Below the pieces are notes generated by a model. The model was not told the DNA's origin. It was given only the letters and a program-made list of their open reading frames with translations, and did no database searches. 64,000 nucleotides of DNA, taken from positions 3,472,001-3,536,000 of the forward strand of contig JAHDVF020000010.1 in the NCBI GenBank assembly GCA_022606425.2, in the 5' to 3' direction. This document shows, in pieces, positions 57,793 through 64,000 of the stretch. Every line of letters begins with the position of its first letter. Positions within the stretch are counted from its first letter, which is position 1. The stretch comes from Lepidostoma basale (lineage: Eukaryota; Arthropoda; Insecta; Trichoptera; Lepidostomatidae). Made by a program: the position numbers and the translations under genes.

Positions 57793-57870
57793 ATGGAGAC
57801 GATCGAGGAGAAAAGGCGCCACATGATGAGCAGCCGTAGTATCAGTGTGACGGCCTATGAGAAGGACAGG
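57793..57870 (+). CDS. First coding exon of an unidentified gene
   Basis: ATG at 57793 opens 26 codons (METIEEKRRHMMSS, then RSISVTAYEKDR) ending in phase 0 at acagg|gtgagc, a strong donor at 57871. The charged, serine-containing start gives no recognisable domain and I do not assign a function. The stop-free splice end and the GC-rich promoter-like DNA upstream support a real gene. Downstream exons are not found in the remaining 6 kb and probably lie right of the window. An alternative is translation beginning at one of the internal ATGs (57823/57826). Confidence 0.65.
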
Positions 57871-59050
57871 GTGAGCTACATTTTTCTATTGTTACCATGT
57901 CCAGAGAATTGCTGCGACCAGGTAGATACCCTTATTCAATACTTCTGAATGTTGTTCATCTCGCTTCCATCTGTCATACTGTAATACTACACACATTAAA
58001 TGTATTACTCGTTTCTAAATGAACTCCTAACAACGCGCTGGTACCTACATAACACTCATCAGCCTGCGTATGAGCCATGAGCCCTAACTAACACGCACTG
58101 TCTACACTACCTACTGTTTACTGTTGTTTGATTGTTTTAAAAATATATGAAAACAGTAAAGGGCTCATCTGATTCCACTATAAATTAAATATCTCCACAG
58201 TAATACCAACCTCTTTTTTATCGAAAATTAATATTAATCGATTTGATTTACAAAATAAGTACTTACTTAATTAATTCCATTTTAAAAGAAAACTCACTGC
58301 TTAATAAAAGCATATTTTTACGTAGAAATGGGTATGAAACAAGGTGTATCGTAAATTTTTCGTTTACCTCTTTATGTAAAGACAATATTTTTATATCTTT
58401 ATGATAATAAATACAATTTTATATTTATTTCATTCTATCAACAAAATGTTATCCCTCTCATGTTGTTAGTTATGTATCTAGTCTTTGTGAATAATAAAAT
58501 AATGATCTAATAGGAAAAAATCTTCAAAAGAAACCTCTTAGTACCTACGTATATAAAATATTTTTATTGCAAAAAAATTTAGCCCGGGTAATAAGCTAAA
58601 GAACGAGAAACTGTATTACTTTGAAAGAAAAACAAATTGTATATACATTCTATCTAGCATTATTGTGTCGTAGTTATTTAGGTACTCCGGATATACTGTG
58701 GAAAATAATTTTCACGAAACAGGTGTTGACTGAACGAGACACACAGACAAACTTTCAGAGCTGAAACAGAATTTTGAATATTTTAATACTTGACTTTGTC
58801 GTTCAACATAATATTAAGTAAATTTTGCATATTAATTATTAACGTATCGCAAGATGGAAATTCCGTCTTTCGAAATATTAAAGCACTCGAGAAACATTAA
58901 ATAACTAATTTACAAGTTTCAAATGTGTTTTATGAATATGAAATTACTGCTTTTTGTGTATTTGATAGTATATGTGAATGAATAACGTCAATATAATATA
59001 TACACGTTGCCTAAGTAATAGTGTTAAACTCCACATTGGATATATAATAT
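57871..59050 (+). other. Start of the first intron of the right-hand gene
   Basis: AT-rich, no exon or identifiable repeat. The intron, if correct, continues through the repeats to the window end. Confidence 0.5.
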
Positions 59051-59064
59051 TAAAATTGTTCTTC

Positions 59065-59300
59065 TCTAAGCGCCGTCTCCTCTGCGAAGGTTGGTTATTT
59101 CCACATTGTTGACTGCGGCCCTTAACAGCGATGTGGTGCCATTTCTGAACCATTGTCTTTAATTGTGTAGCCAAGAGATTCTTCTCTGACCTTGTCCTCC
59201 TCTTCCTGGTATTTTCCCCTGAATTATCAGTTGTATGAGTTTTTCTCCTCTCGTTACTTGTCCAAAGTATTGCAGTTTCCTTGTTTTTACACTGTCGAAC
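59065..59300 (-). mobile_element. LINE 3' end fragment
   Basis: The minus frame reads VKTRKLQYFGQVTRGEKLIQ, LIIQGKIPGRGGQGQRRISW, then AAVNNVEITNLRRGDGA to a stop. Typical last 70 residues of an RTE-like element. Confidence 0.8.
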
Positions 59301-59599
59301 AACTCCAGATGCTTTTTCATCCGTTAAGAAACAATCTAACTACGAACTCTGTCTCTCCAAGATACTTTAAGTATTTATCTCCGCGATGAATCCCGAATTC
59401 ATTCTGAAACTTGTCGAACGTTTTTACAAAGGACTCCCTTCACATCCCAACCCCCCAATAAAAGACATCTCAAATTACGACCCAAACACCTCCAGCCGCC
59501 ACAAGCGTCCAAAATCGATCTCCTTCAGAGGATCACTCCGGGCCACACAAATCATGCCCCCGCATAAACTAACAACCCACCAAATCACCTTCCAACAAT

Positions 59600-59953
59600 G
59601 CTCCCATCAGACGTAAGAGGAATAGTCACATGAGCTGAACCTCTGTAAGCCAGAAGATCCAAGTCCAAGTCCAAAAGTTTAAATGTTTGTGTTCTCCTCT
59701 TTGTCGCATCAGTCAGTGTCCAGGCTTCCTTGCTATATAAAAACACTTGAAACACATAAACACGGACAATACGCATTCTGAGATCCAGGGAAGGGTGGTG
59801 ATTGGTCAGGATGTCTTGCATCTTCACGAAGACTCCACGTGCTTGCTCAATGCGGCATTTAATTTCTTGACTATGGTCCCATCTCTCATTGATCAAACAT
59901 CCTAGATATTTATTTATATGAGTTGAGTTTACACACTGTGTTAGTGATTTCAA
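59600..59953 (-). mobile_element. LINE reverse transcriptase fragment
   Basis: The minus frame reads KYLGCLINERWDHSQEIKCR, IEQARGVFVKMQDILTNHHP, LRMRIVRVYVFQVFLYSKEA, WTLTDATKRRTQTFKLL. It corresponds to the middle of the frame at 56340 and 49238 and could be the same element as 59065-59300, broken by a C-rich insert at 59390-59600. Confidence 0.8.
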
Positions 59954-60199
59954 ATAATTAAATTGTTTCTTCTATGTTCGCCATACTTTGTGTTGTAGAT
60001 GTTTTATTTGTCTTTTTATTTTTTATATACTTTGTATATACAACACGAGATATTACATAAATATATAATTTTTTTTTTAATGTTATATTATGTTTTGGAC
60101 AACCGGTCCTTCTTCAGTGATACATATTATAAAGATACATATCTATAAAGATCTTCATATACATCCTTAGTGTGTTGGATATTACCCGTGGCTCTTTCC

Positions 60200-60542
60200 G
60201 ACTGATTTCTTGCTAGGGATGCTGGGCTACCAGTCACTCGAGAGGAGACGAGACATTCACTTGGGTGTTCACTTATTTCGACTGATAGGCGGTTGTATGC
60301 ACCACTCAGAAATCCTGAGTGATGTAGGTCTGTTCGTCCCTGATAATTATCTTCGACAAAGGGGCCATAGATTGTTTTATCTCCTACGATGCAGAACCAA
60401 CCTGCCGATGGTTATGCCGGTAGGTAGAGCAATATCTTTGCTAAATCGTATAACCTCGGAATTTCACGTATTTTGTTATCACGTATCTGGCTCACCTGAG
60501 GGAAGCACTGTCCTTATTATAATTGTATATTCATTTTATTAA
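60200..60542 (+). mobile_element. Jockey/CR1-like LINE C-terminal fragment
   Basis: The + frame reads LGYQSLERRRDIHLGVHLFR, LSDVGLFVPDNYLRQRGHRL, RCRTNLPMVMPVGRAISLLN, i.e. the LPSLE-RR, VP--LR, R-P--R--N pattern at the end of jockey-type polyproteins. Different clade from the RTE-like pieces. Confidence 0.75.
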
Positions 60543-60598
60543 TTTGTCATGTATCTTATGTTTCTCGCTCTTTTTATTATTTTATTATGTTTTACTTA

Positions 60599-60877
60599 TT
60601 ATTGTGTACATCCAACTTGTATCCTTAATGTATTGGAAAATAATTCTGTAATGCTTAGGATATAATCGTATTTAAATAAATAAAAGCAATGAAATGAAAT
60701 GAATACAAGATACTCTCTAAAGTCTTGTGAAATGTCTTCTGAACGTACTTTCACTAATATGAAAGAAGCGATCATGTTCAGCAGTTTGATTGCTCTCCCC
60801 ACCGGTATCATCACCGTGAGATATCGTCCTTCCCGTTGCATTCTTGACTTACGTGTGAGTTTCATATTCTTCTGCAT
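60599..60877 (-). mobile_element. Jockey/CR1-like LINE C-terminal fragment, opposite orientation
   Basis: The minus frame reads GRYLTVMIPVGRAIKLLNMI, paralleling NLPMVMPVGRAISLLNRI of the fragment at 60200. The two lie tail to tail, about 60 bases apart. Confidence 0.65.
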
Positions 60878-61461
60878 TTATTCTACTTACATTATTCTTT
60901 TGCCAGCTCAGAGTTAGTACAAGAATACTTTGTTCTTTGAGATCTTAGTTTTAAAATTAAATTTAAAATAAACAAATTTAAAATGAAAATTGCGTGTAGT
61001 GTTGAATTTCTTTATGTTATTTTACTTATGCATGAATTCAATATATGTAAATAAGTTAAATTACTCAAAGGAAAAGTTATTTGAAGTTAGCAGTCTTGAT
61101 ATTGATTGGCCATATTATTTTATAAGAAGTCTAACTTGACTTGGCTTTTATACGTTTGAAGAGGAAATAAAACGACTGACACTTGAAATTAGCTTTATAA
61201 AGTCGTCTTTCCTGGCACTCTGTAACGTAATGTGTACGTATGAAGTTTATGGGAGCGTATAACGTATTACTGAGAGTACACAGAACACACCTATTTCGCT
61301 AAGCAAATACAGTTTTTCACATATGCCAATAACAAGTTCCGTTAATCAGAAAAAATGGAATGTAATATGATTAGATTCACATTCTACCAGAGGAGTGTCG
61401 TATTTTTTTTTATAATAATTTACTAATTTGAGGAGTATATAGAAACTCACAAAATGAAGTT

Positions 61462-61988
61462 GTCGGGGTTAAATGCATAACCCATATAAGCGGACTTCGA
61501 CTGCTGAATCAGCATATTTCATGATGAAATATATTACACGAATAACCGAAAACGCCTGACTTAGGACCTACTTATCAAAAGTGACGAATCGGGGCCCAGA
61601 TTTTATTCACACAGGTCACTAGGTCACTAGAGCAGAGCATCGTGTGAAAATGGAAGCAAAGCATATAAAAGCGGTACATCCGACCACCATGGACAGTATT
61701 CCTTCTTGCGACTTCTAACCGACACGAGTCTACGCCGTCAAGTCTACGTACGAGAAACCTCCGACCCTCCTACCGAGCTACGCAACTGTCTACACTGCTA
61801 CGCCGCGTAACTACCGACGAGTCTTCGCTCCCGCCGACCGACGGCGGTGAGCCATCACCCCCAGCTGCTATCGATGCCCAGGCGCACGCTCCATCACGAG
61901 TACATAATACTGTTAACGTACGATTACTTGTGATCTGCCACAAACGCTGAAACCTCCACTGCTTTTATATCTCACCACATCCCCCAAA
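61462..61988. repeat. Possible solo LTR or promoter-bearing repeat
   Basis: Starts TGTCGGGGTTAAATGC and ends CACATCCCCCA. It has TATAAAAGCGG near 61665 followed by a C-rich, transcript-like stretch (61700-61900). No target duplication and no second copy in the window, so the boundaries and nature are tentative. Confidence 0.3.
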
Positions 61989-62029
61989 AAGTCACTCTTT
62001 TGCAATGACAATGTCAACTAACTAAGAGG

Positions 62030-62460
62030 ATGTTAAGGTGTTATGTGTGGTCTGTTCTGTTATATGGGTGTGAGACATGGACATTAAAAGTAAATACAAT
62101 GAACCGGTTAGAGGCATTTGAAATGTGGTTTCACCGAAGAATGTTCAGGATGCCATGGACAGACAGTGTGGCAAACACAAAAGTCCTGAATCGTGCAGGA
62201 GTAAATAGAGAGCTGCTGACATTGATCAAAGTCCGCAAGATTTCATATCTGGGTCACGTTCTACGAGGAGAGAATATCGCCTACTGCATCTGATTTTGAA
62301 GGGAAAAGTGGAGGGCCGCACTGGAGCAGGGAGAAGGCAGATCTCTTGGCTGCGCGATGTGAGGGAATGGACGGAATTCCGGACAGCGCAGGATAGGGAA
62401 GAGTTTACCAGAGTGATCTCCAACGCCGCGGGGACCTGACAGGGCACTTTAAGAAGAAGA
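62030..62460 (+). mobile_element. LINE C-terminal fragment with one frameshift
   Basis: Reads MLRCYVWSVLLYGCETWTLK, RLEAFEMWFHRRMFRMPWTD, VRKISYLGHVLRGEN to a stop at 62291. The frame shifts near 62275 and continues LLHLILKGKVEGRTGAGRRQ, ISWLRDVREWTEFRTAQDRE to TGA near 62438, then an AAGAAG tail. Complete 3' end apart from that lesion. Confidence 0.85.
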
Positions 62461-62677
62461 AGATATAGAAACCCAACTTAAGGTTGTCATTAAATTTTCT
62501 TTTTGGATCTTGGGAAAACCCGTGTAACCCGCCTTTCTAGACCCTGGGTTCTCAAAGTGGGAGATAACGCCGTTTGAGGGCGTTTGAGACTTTCAGGGAA
62601 GCAGTAGAAGACCCAGAGAAAATAAGGGGGCGTTAAGATGGCACAATGAGAGCGTGAGCAGGTAAAAAATATATATA

Positions 62678-63234
62678 GGGTAAAAGTGGGATAGTCGCCA
62701 CACTTTTTGAAAAATATGATTTTTCGACAAACTTATGAATTAAACTATCTGATACTTATGTGACGTTTAGTTTACCTATTATATAATATTGTGCATGTGT
62801 AAAAAGTATTTACTGTATTTTTTTTTATAATAAATTATTTTCGCAACCCCTATGAATGAGGATAGATGTCTCAATGTTATTTTGACTGGTGGGATAGTTG
62901 CCTTATGAAATCAGTTAAAACAATATTTTTAATGTATTATTTTATTTTGTCACAATTATGTCACGATCATTTTTATCACTTAAAACTAACATTATAATTC
63001 AGTTTAGCAATTTTGAAAGTTTTTTTTTTTTTCCTTTGCAAAATTTAGCCCGTCTACATTGATTACAGATATTCCCGTACAAAGTGCAACTCTCGTGATG
63101 CACTGGGCACCCTGGCGGAGAGTGGGATAGAGCTTTGTTGTAAAGTCAAAATCGGCAGTGTAATAGTTATGCATGTCTCGATATGATAATCGTGGCATCT
63201 CTATCCCCCTACGGCAACTATCCCACTTTTACCC
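62678..63234. mobile_element. TA-flanked TIR element nested in the hAT-like element
   Basis: Ends GGGTAAAAGTGGGATAGT and its inverse (one mismatch over 22), with TA on both sides (62676-62677, 63235-63236). An additional internal gtgggatagttgcc lies at about 62890. 557 bp without coding capacity. Confidence 0.85.
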
Positions 63235-63333
63235 TATTCCAAAAAAGATTTAAAAAAAACCACGCTAATCATGCAATAATAAAGCAAATTAAACTTTAAT
63301 ATTGGTTAATTTTTGTTATTGTATATATTGTAA

Positions 63334-63335
63334 TG

Positions 63336-63362
<27 letters not shown>
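63334..63362. repeat. (TA)n microsatellite
   Basis: About 14 TA units, inside the hAT-like element's interior. Confidence 0.95.
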
Positions 63363-63368
<6 letters not shown>

Positions 63369-63529
63369 TGTAATAATTTATCAGGTGTGCGAAAATTCAC
63401 ATATTTCGGTAGTTCGGAGAGTGAATGAAAATTTATCTGAAAGATTCCATTATATTCAGATCTACATTAAATTGGATACGAAAATTTTTATTTTTTGATT
63501 CGAATTAAAAATTTAAAAAATATATATTT

Positions 63530-63715
63530 CTTCTTCTTCCTGGCGCCATCCCAACTCATCGTCTGTATTGACTGTTGGGTGGGCTCTTCTCGATCTCAGG
63601 CTGTACCTCAAACGGTTCTGAGTATCGTCCTCATTCAAGCCATTTCTCTGTAAGACGCTATTGCACTGAATCATCCACGTGTTCCTAGGTCTTCCTCTAT
63701 ATGGTTGACGAGGAA
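63530..63715 (-). mobile_element. LINE 3' end fragment nested in the hAT-like element
   Basis: Starts with a TTC-repeat tail then ctggcgccatcccaactcat; minus strand ends in the style of GRPR-W...GWRQ elements (aggaacacgtggatgattca, cgagatcgagaagagccc). No open frame. Confidence 0.55.
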
Positions 63716-64000
63716 GAAAAATATATTTATTTATATACTATAAATATTATTATATATTTTTTTTAATTTTCAATAGTTGCAATGTAGTTTTAATAATTTT
63801 TCGTGTAAACCATAAGTTCCCAACCATTTTTTGTATGACGCCTTTTGTAGGAGAGGGGGCGTTGGAAATTTATCTTCTTGTAAAGGGGGCGGCGGGCCAG
63901 AATAGTTTAGAAACCTTTGTTCTAGACCGACGTTTTGGAGATCGTTGCGGCCTTCACCTTCAGGGTGGTTATAAATATGTGTTGGGTAGTGTATGCTTAA

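Larger units (their letters stand above)
62543..63919. mobile_element. hAT-like element with 8-bp target duplication, containing nested insertions
   Basis: TTCTAGAC at 62535-62542 and 63920-63927 bounds 1377 bp. The left end is cctgggttctcaaagtggg, the right end the inverse of a caaaggtttctaaact-like sequence. Subterminal blocks (ggcgtttgagactttcaggg on the left; gagggggcgttggaaattta and cttgtaaagggggcggcggg on the right) match the two ends of the MITE at 43008-43306. No transposase frame. Interior holds a TIR element (62678-63234), a (TA)n run and a LINE 3' end (63530-63715). Confidence 0.75.

Noticed and set aside
59386..59616. C-rich open frame of 76 codons
   Set aside because: Lies between two halves of LINE sequence, has no recognisable domain and no splice or promoter context.

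Overview
This is a 64 kb piece of AT-rich animal nuclear DNA, almost certainly from an insect. Genes are split by introns with GT/AG borders, use AATAAA signals, and sit among many decayed transposons, tRNA-derived SINEs and LINE 3' fragments. The PCNA C-terminus, the compact introns and the repeat types (LINE tails of TTAG or TGA units, mariner, hAT, TTAA-flanked MITEs) suggest a lepidopteran. That placement is an inference, not proven here.

Gene order. (1) The last coding exon of PCNA (+, 429-539). (2) One exon of a UPF0728 (C10orf53-like) gene on the - strand (1431-1714), convergent with PCNA. (3) Three copies of an unidentified repeat (2.9-6.1 kb). (4) A complete Sec24A/B-type COPII cargo adaptor (+, 7730-27906, 14 coding exons, 1188 residues when joined). 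(5) A complete BTB/POZ C2H2 zinc-finger gene (-, 35214-31595, 7 coding exons, 514 residues), convergent with Sec24, with one GC-AG intron. (6) A complete RAP1GDS1/vimar armadillo-repeat gene (+, 38252-46410, 7 coding exons, 643 residues), divergent from the BTB gene. (7) A repeat-filled interval, 46.6-57 kb. (8) The 5' end of an unidentified gene (+, 57793-57870) that runs into the right part of the window. Every join in the three complete genes keeps the reading phase, which strongly supports the exon calls.

The genes do not form an operon or pathway. PCNA acts in DNA replication, Sec24 in ER export, vimar in small-GTPase/mitochondrial regulation, and the BTB-ZF protein is a putative transcription factor.

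The accessory layer is rich and partly datable by nesting. It includes a 1.38 kb hAT-like element with an 8-bp target duplication that carries a TA-flanked TIR element inside it; a pogo/Tigger-like element interrupted by a LINE; TTAA-flanked MITEs (one with a perfect 86-bp internal duplication); a near-complete but frameshifted mariner in a vimar intron; and a Tc1/mariner relic with 21-bp perfect TIRs flanked by a diverged ~70-bp direct repeat. I see no CRISPR, operon, viral gene or clearly novel multi-gene system.
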